A DNA stretch of 64,000 nucleotides from DATKPA01 sp051955985 (GTDB lineage Bacteria; Planctomycetota; Phycisphaerae; WQYP01): assembly GCA_051955985.1 (NCBI GenBank), contig JBQCGD010000119.1, forward strand, positions 20,790 to 84,789, in the 5' to 3' direction. How positions within the stretch are numbered: the stretch's first letter is position 1; the number at the start of each line of letters is the position of its first letter. The notes below the pieces were generated by a model, which made no database searches, was not told where the DNA came from, and saw nothing but the letters and a program-made list of their open reading frames with translations. Below, piece after piece: positions 8,439-16,321 of this stretch. A program made the translations under genes and the position numbers.

Positions 8439-9803
8439 TCACTTCGCCGTTGTGGCCGGCGCCATGAGCATACGATCCAGCCAGAAACACCCGTCCGGAT
8501 CATTCCAATCCACGGGCTGGCCGGGATAGCGGTATTTCACGTCTCCGCCGTCGTCGATTCCGTTGTCATTTACGGACCAGAATTCCCGCTTTTTGAGCGA
8601 ATAGGTCCACGCTCCGCCGTCGGAGCGGAACAGGTCAACGGGGACTTTCTTCAGGTAGGCGGGCACCAGGTCGGCGAGCCGCCCGGCTTCGCTTCCGTGG
8701 TCGACCTGATAGAGGCGGAGGGCGAGGCGAATGGCGGTTCCGTCGCCGTTGCACATTGTGCGGAAATGGAGCTTGATGACGTTGCGCGTGATAAATTGGT
8801 CCATTTCGATGGAATGGGCGAGGCTCATCACATTGGAGCGATACCGCGGCCAGTCGCAAATGGCGAGGGTCGTCTCATAGTCGCGGCCTCGGGCAATGGC
8901 TTCGATCAACCGGCTGTATCGCGCGCAGGTGCGGGTGGCATCGAGGCGCAGCATCGGCACGAGGTGCGGCACGTTGCGTTCCGCCCAGGCTTCTGTGGCC
9001 AGCATCTCGGCGCGCTCGCCGACGAATCCCTTGGCGAATCCCCGTTGTGGCGCAGCCTTTTCCTGGCATCGTTCGATTTCGCGCTGCCAGCGCTCCCGAT
9101 CGAGGCCGTGTGGGTGGCCAGCGTTTTGGAGCTGCAGGTCGGGCGCGATTTCGAGCCAGCCGTCCTCACCGACGGACCGCACAGCCATTGCGACGAGTTG
9201 ATGAATCAGCACCGGACCGTCGTCCAGGACTCGCGCCAGCCATTCGATTTTCTGCAGATCGTCGGCTGCGGCTTCTTCGTCGCCCATCGAATGATGCACG
9301 AGCGCCGCCATCCGCAGGAAATTGGCCAGCCCGCGGATCCTGCCGAGGCCTGGGGCGCTCCAGACGATCAGCGAGGCGGGGACGGGATAGCCCTGCCATT
9401 TGGCGGCCGGGAGATCGTCGAGGATCCTGAGGACCTTTGCGTTTTCCCCAAGCATTCGCTGGCCCAGGGCCATTTGCTTTTCGTCCAGGGGCAAGGGCGT
9501 GTTGCCGGGACCTTTCATCGGGCTGACCAATTCCGACTCGTCGGCATCGAGCAAGAGCGCGCCGCAGGCCTCCGTGGCGAGGTCGTAGCCGCTTTTTCCC
9601 TGGCCGAGGGCCTCGACCATTTCGTCGCGGGTGGTCGCCTCGCCGCGGCTGCGGATGGCGGCGAGCTCGCGGTTGAACCGCCCGGCTGCCAGCTCGTACC
9701 AGCACGCCCAGACGGCGGCCAGAGCGAACAGGTTGAGCGCAGACCAAGCGGCGAACCGCCTCAACCCGCGCCAGGGCGACTGCATTCCATCGCGAGTTTC
9801 CAT
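8439..9803 (-). CDS. Membrane-anchored protein of unknown function
   Basis: A 454-residue protein with one N-terminal transmembrane segment (around residues 15-36, AAWSALNLFALAAVWACW) and a long, mainly helical, extracytoplasmic part. No catalytic motif is recognised. The helical segments around 160-330 resemble the uncharacterised anchored proteins common in planctomycetes. The ATG at 9803 has AAGGGG at suitable spacing. It converges with the zinc-ribbon gene 37 bases away. Confidence 0.65.
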   Translation of the reverse strand: METRDGMQSPWRGLRRFAAWSALNLFALAAVWACWYELAAGRFNRELAAIRSRGEATTRDEMVEALGQGKSGYDLATEACGALLLDADESELVSPMKGPGNTPLPLDEKQMALGQRMLGENAKVLRILDDLPAAKWQGYPVPASLIVWSAPGLGRIRGLANFLRMAALVHHSMGDEEAAADDLQKIEWLARVLDDGPVLIHQLVAMAVRSVGEDGWLEIAPDLQLQNAGHPHGLDRERWQREIERCQEKAAPQRGFAKGFVGERAEMLATEAWAERNVPHLVPMLRLDATRTCARYSRLIEAIARGRDYETTLAICDWPRYRSNVMSLAHSIEMDQFITRNVIKLHFRTMCNGDGTAIRLALRLYQVDHGSEAGRLADLVPAYLKKVPVDLFRSDGGAWTYSLKKREFWSVNDNGIDDGGDVKYRYPGQPVDWNDPDGCFWLDRMLMAPATTAK

Positions 9804-10115
9804 GGCGACCCCTTCAAGACGCCGGCGCCTTTCTTATACCCCACAATCCTTGAACGCGATCCAGGCGTCCGGCCTGCGCTACCGGATAGCGTTTGATCTC
9901 GTTGGAGGCGCGTGGGTGCAGGGTGTAAGCGATCGGCAGGTGTGCGCGGGGAATGAATGACATGCGATCTCCCTCACCCTCGATCAGCATGCATGCGAAT
10001 TTTAATCTTACGATATGGAAGGGCGAGAGAAATCTGGGAATGTGGAGTTCTTTGCACTACCCCCGCCCCCGCCCTCCCCGGGCTTTCGTTTCCCCCGCTG
10101 CCCTTTTTTTCGTCA
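9804..10115. other. Intergenic region, 312 bases, no gene seen
   Basis: This lies upstream of the minus-strand gene ending at 8439 and downstream of the minus-strand envelope operon. CTTATA at 9833-9838 (TATAAG on the minus strand), 30 bases before the start at 9803, could be a -10 box, but no good -35 is visible. A C-rich run lies near 10060-10090. I see no RNA gene or repeat. Confidence 0.4.
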
Positions 10116-10742
10116 TTACTCGAAGTTCTCGTAGTCGTGGGGCTTGACGGTTCCGGCATCAGCGACGGAGACGTGGGGTTCGTGGCCGTTGTGGGAGCCT
10201 TTTTGCATCTTGGAATAGATGCCGTGCATGACTTGGTTGATGAGGGATCGCCAATCGATTTTGCCGGCGACCATGGGGAGGAGTGTTTCGACCAGGCGCA
10301 TAAGGGAAGCGAGAGATCCGCCTTTCTTTTGTTTCTTTCCCTCCTCCTTGGCCTCCTCGCGGATTTTCTGGGCCTCTTCGTGGATTTCCCGTTCCGCCTT
10401 TGCGACTTCAGCGTCATCGGGGATGAACTCGGCGGCCTGGGGGGCGAACTTGAAGAGCATGCGCTTGGCCCAGGAGACGGGGATGCCGAGGCGACGGTGG
10501 GCTTTTCGGACGGCGCGTTCGGCGGCTTTTTCGCTGATGGGGCGGGGCGAGGGGCGGGGTGCGAGGATCAGGCCGAGGGCGGCGCCGGCAGCGAGGGAGA
10601 GGGTCAGGTGCTTGCGGACGAAGCGGGTGGGGCTGACGGTCCGCTGAAGTTCGCGCTTGGTGCGCAAGTAGGTGCAATGCAGATTGCGGACTTCGTCGGC
10701 GCGTTGGCGTTCCAGTTCTTCGAGTTGTTCCGAAAGGCTCAT
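10116..10742 (-). CDS. Third gene of the DUF883/holin-X envelope operon, unknown function
   Basis: A 208-residue protein. An N-terminal amphipathic helix (SLSEQLEELERQRADEVRN) is followed by one hydrophobic segment near 48-63 (LTLSLAAGAALGLILAP) and a long charged helix rich in Glu, Lys and Ala. That layout suggests a membrane-tethered coiled coil. It starts 21 bases after the holin-X gene and has a GGAG ribosome site. Position and layout recall the small YqjK-type protein that follows yqjD-yqjE in E. coli, but I see no sequence match. Confidence 0.65.
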   Translation of the reverse strand: MSLSEQLEELERQRADEVRNLHCTYLRTKRELQRTVSPTRFVRKHLTLSLAAGAALGLILAPRPSPRPISEKAAERAVRKAHRRLGIPVSWAKRMLFKFAPQAAEFIPDDAEVAKAEREIHEEAQKIREEAKEEGKKQKKGGSLASLMRLVETLLPMVAGKIDWRSLINQVMHGIYSKMQKGSHNGHEPHVSVADAGTVKPHDYENFE

Positions 10743-10763
10743 GAAGTTCTCCAGTGGCCGCGG

Positions 10764-11204
10764 TCAGCGCGGTTTGTCGGGCTGTTTTTGGCTGGTTTTG
10801 TCGGGCTCTCCGGCTTTTTTGGAGAGGGCTTTCTGGGCGATGAGGACGACGGTGCCGGCGACGCCGAAGGTGAAGAGGGCGAAGATGAGGAAGGACCAGA
10901 CGGCGGGGATGCCGATGACGTCGGTCAGGATTTTAAAGAGGCCGATGAAGAGGAAGATGGTGCCGAGGATGGCCATGACGCCGGCGACGGCGTAGAGGAG
11001 GACGTAGAGGACGATGCGGGCGACCGTCATTTTCGCCTGGGTGAGCCAGATTTTGAGCTGGATGTCGGCGAGGCGGACGGTGCTGGCGATGAGGCGTCGG
11101 ATTCCGCCGCGGTTGGCGTGGCGCCAATTGGCGACGGACTCGCGTGCCCAGGCTTCATCTTTATGTTCGGTAGACTGCGGCGGTTCTGAGGTTTGTGACA
11201 CCAT
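10764..11204 (-). CDS. Putative holin-X/YqjE-like phage-holin-superfamily membrane protein
   Basis: A 146-residue protein with two closely spaced transmembrane segments (VARIVLYVLLYAVAGVMAIL and VWSFLIFALFTFGVAGTVVL) after an amphipathic region, the layout of the PF07332 (YqjE/putative holin-X) family. The family is usually a chromosomal envelope protein, not a lytic holin. The ATG at 11204 with GTGGGA upstream is preferred over a start 53 codons earlier, whose extension is arginine-rich and unlike the family. It lies between the DUF883 gene and the anchored coiled-coil gene. Confidence 0.75.
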   Translation of the reverse strand: MVSQTSEPPQSTEHKDEAWARESVANWRHANRGGIRRLIASTVRLADIQLKIWLTQAKMTVARIVLYVLLYAVAGVMAILGTIFLFIGLFKILTDVIGIPAVWSFLIFALFTFGVAGTVVLIAQKALSKKAGEPDKTSQKQPDKPR

Positions 11205-11389
11205 GGATTCTGTTCCCACCTGCAAAATGCCCACGACGCGCGCCCCGACGCGTGAAAAAGGGAAGAAGCACCGCGAAGGTGCGCTGCGGAAGTGCGCTGC
11301 GCCGATTCGCTGGCGACCCGTTGGCCGGATCAGGCCGCCCCGCGCTGAGGAGGGGGGCGACACAGTGCCCGGAAGTGACCAGCAGCGGG

Positions 11390-11692
11390 TTACCGCCGCT
11401 TAAGGATCAGTCCGGCAACAAAACCAATGCCAACAGCGCTGCCGATGGCGGTGAAGGGCTTGCGTTGGACGAAGTCGACGACGCCGTCGTTCACGTCGGA
11501 GGCTTTTTCCTTGGCGGAATCGACCCAACCGGCGGCTTTGTCCTTGGCGTCGGAAATGCGATGGGAGGCGTAGCGTTTGGCCTCGCTGCCGAGATCAACG
11601 ACGGCATCCTTTGCGGCGGCGGCCTTCTGCTTGAGGGCCTGAGCATCGGAGGGATGAATTGAGGACTCGCTGGAGATTGCAACGTCAGTCAT
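11390..11692 (-). CDS. DUF883 (ElaB/YqjD/YgaM-family) protein
   Basis: A 100-residue protein with a long Ala/Lys-rich helix and a C-terminal membrane helix ending GIGFVAGLILKRR, preceded by RKPFTAIGSAV. This is the hallmark of the ElaB/YqjD family, inner-membrane proteins that in E. coli bind ribosomes through the N-terminal part during stationary phase. It has an AAAGGAG ribosome site eight bases before the ATG. It leads a three-gene operon with the holin-X and coiled-coil genes, an arrangement parallel to yqjD-yqjE-yqjK. Confidence 0.85.
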   Translation of the reverse strand: MTDVAISSESSIHPSDAQALKQKAAAAKDAVVDLGSEAKRYASHRISDAKDKAAGWVDSAKEKASDVNDGVVDFVQRKPFTAIGSAVGIGFVAGLILKRR

Positions 11693-12002
11693 GGTCCGCT
11701 CCTTTCAAAGAAAAGTCTGGTTACCGCACCTGATCAGTGTACGCCTGGAGGGAGGCAAAAGGATTGCAAATTTTTGGTCGTGGCGCGTTATATTCGAACT
11801 TCAGCAGCGTTTAGCCGTAGTAGCAGGCATCCGGCGAGTCGGGGCAATTCGAGAGTCAGATCTCTCCTTACTTCTGTGATGACAACGCTTTGGCGGCAAC
11901 ACTGTGCCAGGGATGGAGTCGCCGGGTGAATTCTGCGCCGTTGACGGGTCCCTCCCTGCCGCCAAGAATGGCGGGGTCTATCGGTGAGTCTTCGAGGTTC
12001 GT
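11693..12002. other. Divergent intergenic region, 310 bases
   Basis: This is the shared upstream region of the DUF883 operon (minus) and the FHA-GAF kinase (plus). A weak promoter-like pair TTGCAA (11764-11769) and TTATAT (11788-11793) with an 18-base spacer points toward the kinase, about 200 bases before its GTG start. No repeat or RNA gene is apparent. Confidence 0.35.
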
Positions 12003-13658
12003 GTGCTGACGCTTTTCGTTCTTCAGGGTCCGGACAAGGGTCGGCGATTCGACCTGCCGAATGAAGACAACATCAGTCTGGGGCGGTCGAGCGAGTTTGT
12101 GCCGCTGACGGACCTGACGGTGTCGCGGCGGCACGCCCATTTGGAGCAGACGCGGGACGGGTGGTTCCTGTTTGATGATGGGGCGGCGAACGGGGTGTTC
12201 GTGAACGGGGTGCGGGTGGATCGGCGGAACAAGGTGAAGATCGGGGACCAGATCCGGATGGGATCGACGCTGCTGGTATTCGGGTCGCCGAACCAGAGCG
12301 TGACGGTGTCGACGAGCCCGAACGTGGACGTGAAGAATGTGACGAAGCCGGGGGATTCCGCGATTATTTCGACGGTGCCGTCCTCGGATGATTCGGTGGT
12401 GCTCGCCGCACCGGAGCCGTCGGCGGCGGCGATGGTGCATTTCCGGGTGTTGCTGCAGGTATCGACGGCGTTGTCGGCGCTGTTCGATGTCGATCAGATT
12501 CTGAACAAGGTGATGGACCTGGTGTTTGCGCAGCTGCGGGCGGACCGGGGGTTCATTGCGTTGATCGACGACGAGAACGCGGACAAGGTGAATCCGCGGG
12601 TCGTGCGGTACCGGGATGAGGACCAGGTGGGGAAAATCGCGGTGTCGCAGACGATCATTCAGCATGTGATCGCCAAGAAGGAGGGGGTGCTGTCGAGCAA
12701 TGCGATGACGGACCAGCGGTTCATGAAGGGGCGGTCGGTTCACAATTTGTCGATACGGTCGGCGATCTGCGTGCCGATCCGGGGGCGGGAGAAAATCCTG
12801 GGGGTGATGGATATTGATTCGCTGGTGGCGAACTTTTCGTACACGCAGGACCAATTGAGGTTGCTGACGGCGATCGGGCAATTGACGGGGATGGCGATCG
12901 AGAACACGCGGCTGTACCAGGAATCGGTGCAGCAGGAACGTCTGGCGGCGACGGGGGAAACGGTGGCGTCGCTGTCGCATTCGATCAAGAACATTCTGCA
13001 GGGGATCAGCGGCGGGGGGGACGTGGTGGAAATGGGGTTGCGGAAGAACAATATAGAGGAGGTGAAGACCGGCTGGAAGATGCTGCAGCGGAACCTCGAC
13101 AAGGTGCAGTCGTTGACGATGAACATGCTGGCGTACTCGAAAGCGCGGAAGCCGACGCTGGAGCTGACGCATTTGCCGCACGTGCTCAATGAGTGCCTGG
13201 AGCTGGTCAAAACGACGGCAGCGGACAAGAAAGTGGAGTTGCTGACGGAAATCAGCTCTACTCAGCCGCCGATACCGATTGATGCGGACGGGATTCACCA
13301 GGCGGTGTTGAACCTGCTGGTGAACGCGATCGATGCGGTGGAGCCGAAGCGGGGCGTAGTGACGCTGACCTCGTTTTTTGATGCGCTGGAGCAGATGGCG
13401 GTCATCGAGGTGCAGGACAATGGGTCGGGCATCGCGGAAAAGGATCAGAAGCAGATCTTTGTGCCGTTTTTCTCGACGAAGGGGCAGCGTGGCACGGGCC
13501 TGGGGCTGGCAGTGACCAAGAAGATCGTGGATGAACACCACGGGGAGCTGGAACTTAATTCCAAGGTGGGGCAAGGCACGACGTTCCGGATCAAGCTGCC
13601 GATGGAGACACAGCAGCGTCCGGACCAGACGCACGCACCCGGGGCGAGAAAACGTTGA
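12003..13658 (+). CDS. FHA-GAF sensor histidine kinase
   Basis: A 551-residue soluble kinase. Residues 3-95 form an FHA phosphothreonine-binding domain with the GRSS (27-30), SRRH (41-44) and NGVFVNG (63-69) signatures. Residues 145-305 are a GAF domain. The presumed phosphoacceptor is His326 in SHSIKN, followed by an ATPase domain with NLLVNAIDA, DNGSGI and GLGLAV boxes. There is no membrane segment, so it senses a cytoplasmic signal or phosphoprotein. The start is GTG with GAGG upstream. An FHA domain on a histidine kinase links Ser/Thr phosphorylation to two-component signalling. No response regulator is adjacent. Confidence 0.9.
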   Translation: MLTLFVLQGPDKGRRFDLPNEDNISLGRSSEFVPLTDLTVSRRHAHLEQTRDGWFLFDDGAANGVFVNGVRVDRRNKVKIGDQIRMGSTLLVFGSPNQSVTVSTSPNVDVKNVTKPGDSAIISTVPSSDDSVVLAAPEPSAAAMVHFRVLLQVSTALSALFDVDQILNKVMDLVFAQLRADRGFIALIDDENADKVNPRVVRYRDEDQVGKIAVSQTIIQHVIAKKEGVLSSNAMTDQRFMKGRSVHNLSIRSAICVPIRGREKILGVMDIDSLVANFSYTQDQLRLLTAIGQLTGMAIENTRLYQESVQQERLAATGETVASLSHSIKNILQGISGGGDVVEMGLRKNNIEEVKTGWKMLQRNLDKVQSLTMNMLAYSKARKPTLELTHLPHVLNECLELVKTTAADKKVELLTEISSTQPPIPIDADGIHQAVLNLLVNAIDAVEPKRGVVTLTSFFDALEQMAVIEVQDNGSGIAEKDQKQIFVPFFSTKGQRGTGLGLAVTKKIVDEHHGELELNSKVGQGTTFRIKLPMETQQRPDQTHAPGARKR

Positions 13659-13734
13659 GCTGCTGACCCAATCCGGAGTCGTGCCAAAAGCGTAATCCTC
13701 ACAGAGTCTGTGCACCTCAGCGGGGCCAATTCGC

Positions 13735-15078
13735 ATGTACCTTCAACATTACAACCTGGCACACCTGCCATTCCGGAACACGCCGGACCCGCGTTTTTTC
13801 TACGAGACGCCGCGGCATAACGAGGCGCTGGCGAATCTTGTGTATGCGGTGGAACAGCGGCGCGGGTTTGTGCTGCTTTCGGGAGAGATCGGTTCGGGAA
13901 AGACGCTGGTGACGCACCTCCTGCTGCAGCACCTGGAGGATCACGCGCAGGTGGCGCTGGTGCGTAACACGCATTTGAATTCGTCGCAGTTGATCCGTCT
14001 GATTTGCGACGAGTTTTCGATCCAGGCGCCGACGCATGCGGACAAGGCGGGGATGCTGCTGGCGATCAACCAGTTCCTGATCCAGCAGCTCGCGGAAGAC
14101 CGGCTGGTGGTGGTGATCATCGACGAAGCGCAGAATCTTTCGGACAAGGTTCTGGAAGAGCTGCGGATGCTGTCGAACCTGGAGACGTCATCGGACAAAC
14201 TTCTGCAGATCGTGCTGGTGGGGCAGCCGGAGCTGCGGGACAAGGTCTCGCAGCCGCACCTGGAGCAGCTACGCCAGCGGATCGCGCTATCGTACCACCT
14301 GGAGCCGCTGACGCTGGAGGAGATCACGGCGTATATTCAGCACCGGCTGACGGTCGCCGCGGCGGAGGGGGGGCAGAAGGCGGTGTTCACGCCGGAAGCG
14401 ATCGCGAAGATCGCGCGTTTTTCGCGGGGGACGCCGCGCATCATCAACGGGTTGTGCGACAACGCCCTGCTGTATGGTTTCACGGGCAAGACGCACACGA
14501 TCGACGAAGGGCTGATCGACAAGGTGCTGAAGCATTCGATGCACCTGGTGTCGCGTCATCGCACGCAGATCCAGTCGCCGAGCGTTTCGAGCTCGCCGGC
14601 GCCGCGGGTGCGTCCGAACGCGCCGGAAGCTTTGGCGGTTGCTCCGGAGGCGGCCAAAGCGCCGGCCGCCGCGCCGAGCCCGCCGGACGAAGTGATTCCG
14701 CTGGTGGAGGAGGAGGAGACTAAAAAAAAAAATGGCCGGCGGGATGCCGTCAGCCGGGACGAACCCCATCAGCGACCCGATCCCGGAGACAATTCCCTTT
14801 CCGAGCCTGCCGCAGAGCGCGTAGAGCCGGTTGAGGGGGTGGCGGCGGGGACGGAGGCGGCAACATCGGCGGGGCCCATCCTGGAGCCGGTGGCGGGGGA
14901 GGGGCTGCCGGGGAGTGAAGAAGAGTCGCTGGAATCGGTGGTGGAGGCGGCGGCACAGGCGGCGCAGGCGGAACGTCCTGCAACACCGCCGCCGGCGCAG
15001 GCGCCGTCGCTGGTGGCGCGGATGACGTCGATTGCGATGGTGGTTCCGGCGAAACTGCTCTTTGGGTTTCGTTCCTGA
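13735..15078 (+). CDS. ExeA/GspA-like AAA ATPase with long Pro/Glu-rich C-terminus
   Basis: A 447-residue protein. Residues 1-280 match the ExeA/GspA-type AAA ATPase: N-terminal HFNL-like start (YNLAHLPFRNTPDPRFF), Walker A GEIGSGKT (50-57), Walker B VVVIIDEAQNL (126-135), and an arginine-rich sensor region. Relatives help assemble type II secretion or pilus machinery in the cell wall, and others act in transposition or sugar-polymer export. From 285 the chain is Pro/Ala/Glu-rich and disordered, ending in a hydrophobic patch. An A11 run at 14722-14732 (residues 329-333) could cause slippage. It follows the FHA kinase by 76 bases. Confidence 0.85.
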   Translation: MYLQHYNLAHLPFRNTPDPRFFYETPRHNEALANLVYAVEQRRGFVLLSGEIGSGKTLVTHLLLQHLEDHAQVALVRNTHLNSSQLIRLICDEFSIQAPTHADKAGMLLAINQFLIQQLAEDRLVVVIIDEAQNLSDKVLEELRMLSNLETSSDKLLQIVLVGQPELRDKVSQPHLEQLRQRIALSYHLEPLTLEEITAYIQHRLTVAAAEGGQKAVFTPEAIAKIARFSRGTPRIINGLCDNALLYGFTGKTHTIDEGLIDKVLKHSMHLVSRHRTQIQSPSVSSSPAPRVRPNAPEALAVAPEAAKAPAAAPSPPDEVIPLVEEEETKKKNGRRDAVSRDEPHQRPDPGDNSLSEPAAERVEPVEGVAAGTEAATSAGPILEPVAGEGLPGSEEESLESVVEAAAQAAQAERPATPPPAQAPSLVARMTSIAMVVPAKLLFGFRS

Positions 15079-16122
15079 TCAGGAGTTGACGCGGGCGATC
15101 ATGGCGTCGGTGAATTCCTTCGTGCCGGCGGTTCCACCGAGATCGCGGGTCCGCACTTTTCCCTCAGCGAGAATGGTGTTGTAGGCGGCCTTGATCCTGT
15201 CGGCGGCGGCGTGGCAGGCGGGGTCACTGGTCGTGTCGTGGAGATGATTCAGCATCATCACGCCGGACATGATGCAGGCGAGCGGGTTGGCAAGGCCTTT
15301 GCCGGCGATGTCGGGGGCGGTTCCGTGGACGGCTTCGAAGACGGCTGCGTGTTCGCCGATGTTTGCACCGGGCACGACGCCGAGGCCGCCGACGAGGCCG
15401 GCACAGAGATCGGACATGAGATCGCCGTAGAGGTTTTCCATGAGGAGAACGTCGTAGCGGGTGGGGTCTTTGACGAGCTGCATGCAGCCGTTGTCGATGA
15501 TCAATTCTTCGTACTCGACCGAGGGGTGTTCGTCATCATGCACGCGCTTGGCGACGCGGATGAACATGCCGTCGGTGAGCTTCATGATGTTGGCCTTGTG
15601 GAAGACAGTGACCTTGCGGCGGCCGCGGAGCTTGGCGTAGCGGAATGCGGCGCGGGCGATGCGCTCGCAGGCGGCTTCGGTGCAGACCTTGAGGGAGGTG
15701 ACGACGCCGGCGGTGACTTCGTTCTCGATGCCGGAATAAAGGCCTTCAGTGTTTTCGCGGAAGATGACAAGGTCGACATTGTCGTAGCGGGTCTTGATGC
15801 CGGGCATGGAGCGGACGGGGCGGACGGCGGAATAGAGGTCGAGTTTTTTGCGGAGGGTGACGTTGACCGATCGGAAGCCTTTGCCGATCGGCGTGCCGAC
15901 GGGACCTTTCAGGCCGACCTTGTATTTTTTGATGGCGTCGAGCGTTTTTTCGGGGAGGGTGTCGCCGTCGGTCTGGATGGCCCCTTCACCGGCCGGCATT
16001 TCGATCCACTCGATGCCGTCATTTTTGCCGGCGAACGCCGCGTCGATCACGTCTCGTGCGGCATGCGCGACTTCGGGCCCGATGCCATCGCCGGGAATCA
16101 ACACCACTGTGTGCCGTGCCAT
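15079..16122 (-). CDS. NAD-dependent isocitrate dehydrogenase family protein
   Basis: A 347-residue isocitrate/isopropylmalate dehydrogenase-family enzyme. The substrate segment SVNVTLRKKLDLYSAVRP and the phosphate-site sequence FRENTEGLYSGIENEV are typical of bacterial NAD-isocitrate dehydrogenases, not isopropylmalate dehydrogenases. GDLMSDLCAGLVGG carries the metal-binding aspartates and EAVHGTAPDIAGKG the coenzyme loop. The reaction is oxidative decarboxylation of isocitrate to 2-oxoglutarate in the TCA cycle. The ATG at 16122 has GGAG upstream; a TTG five codons earlier is less likely. Its stop codon abuts that of the ATPase gene with no gap. Confidence 0.88.
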   Translation of the reverse strand: MARHTVVLIPGDGIGPEVAHAARDVIDAAFAGKNDGIEWIEMPAGEGAIQTDGDTLPEKTLDAIKKYKVGLKGPVGTPIGKGFRSVNVTLRKKLDLYSAVRPVRSMPGIKTRYDNVDLVIFRENTEGLYSGIENEVTAGVVTSLKVCTEAACERIARAAFRYAKLRGRRKVTVFHKANIMKLTDGMFIRVAKRVHDDEHPSVEYEELIIDNGCMQLVKDPTRYDVLLMENLYGDLMSDLCAGLVGGLGVVPGANIGEHAAVFEAVHGTAPDIAGKGLANPLACIMSGVMMLNHLHDTTSDPACHAAADRIKAAYNTILAEGKVRTRDLGGTAGTKEFTDAMIARVNS

Positions 16123-16321
16123 CCGTACAAACTCCAATCACCCTCAAGCGGAACGAAAGCGGAACATCTGAGCGCCTGCCGCGGTTGGGCAGCTTGAGCA
16201 GATGGGTGCGCGGGGGTGCGCACCGGTTTCCATCTCCACCAGCGCTTATCTTATGCCAAATCGGCGGCGCGACAAGAATGGGGAGGGCATGGTGTTGCCA
16301 ATGGAACTGCGCTGCATGAGG

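Noticed and set aside
9957..11189. 410-codon plus-strand frame rich in Gly, Glu and Asp
   Set aside because: It is antisense to the DUF883/holin-X operon, whose genes have ribosome sites, membrane helices and family matches. Its composition is what a G-rich antisense strand produces.
10764..11204. Holin-like gene considered as evidence of a prophage
   Set aside because: The family includes chromosomal YqjE-type proteins, its operon partners are DUF883 and a coiled-coil protein, and no phage structural, lysis or integrase genes are nearby.
11868..13736. 622-codon minus-strand frame rich in Arg, His and Pro
   Set aside because: Antisense to the FHA-GAF kinase, which has clear domains. Long open antisense frames are expected in strongly skewed high-GC sequence.
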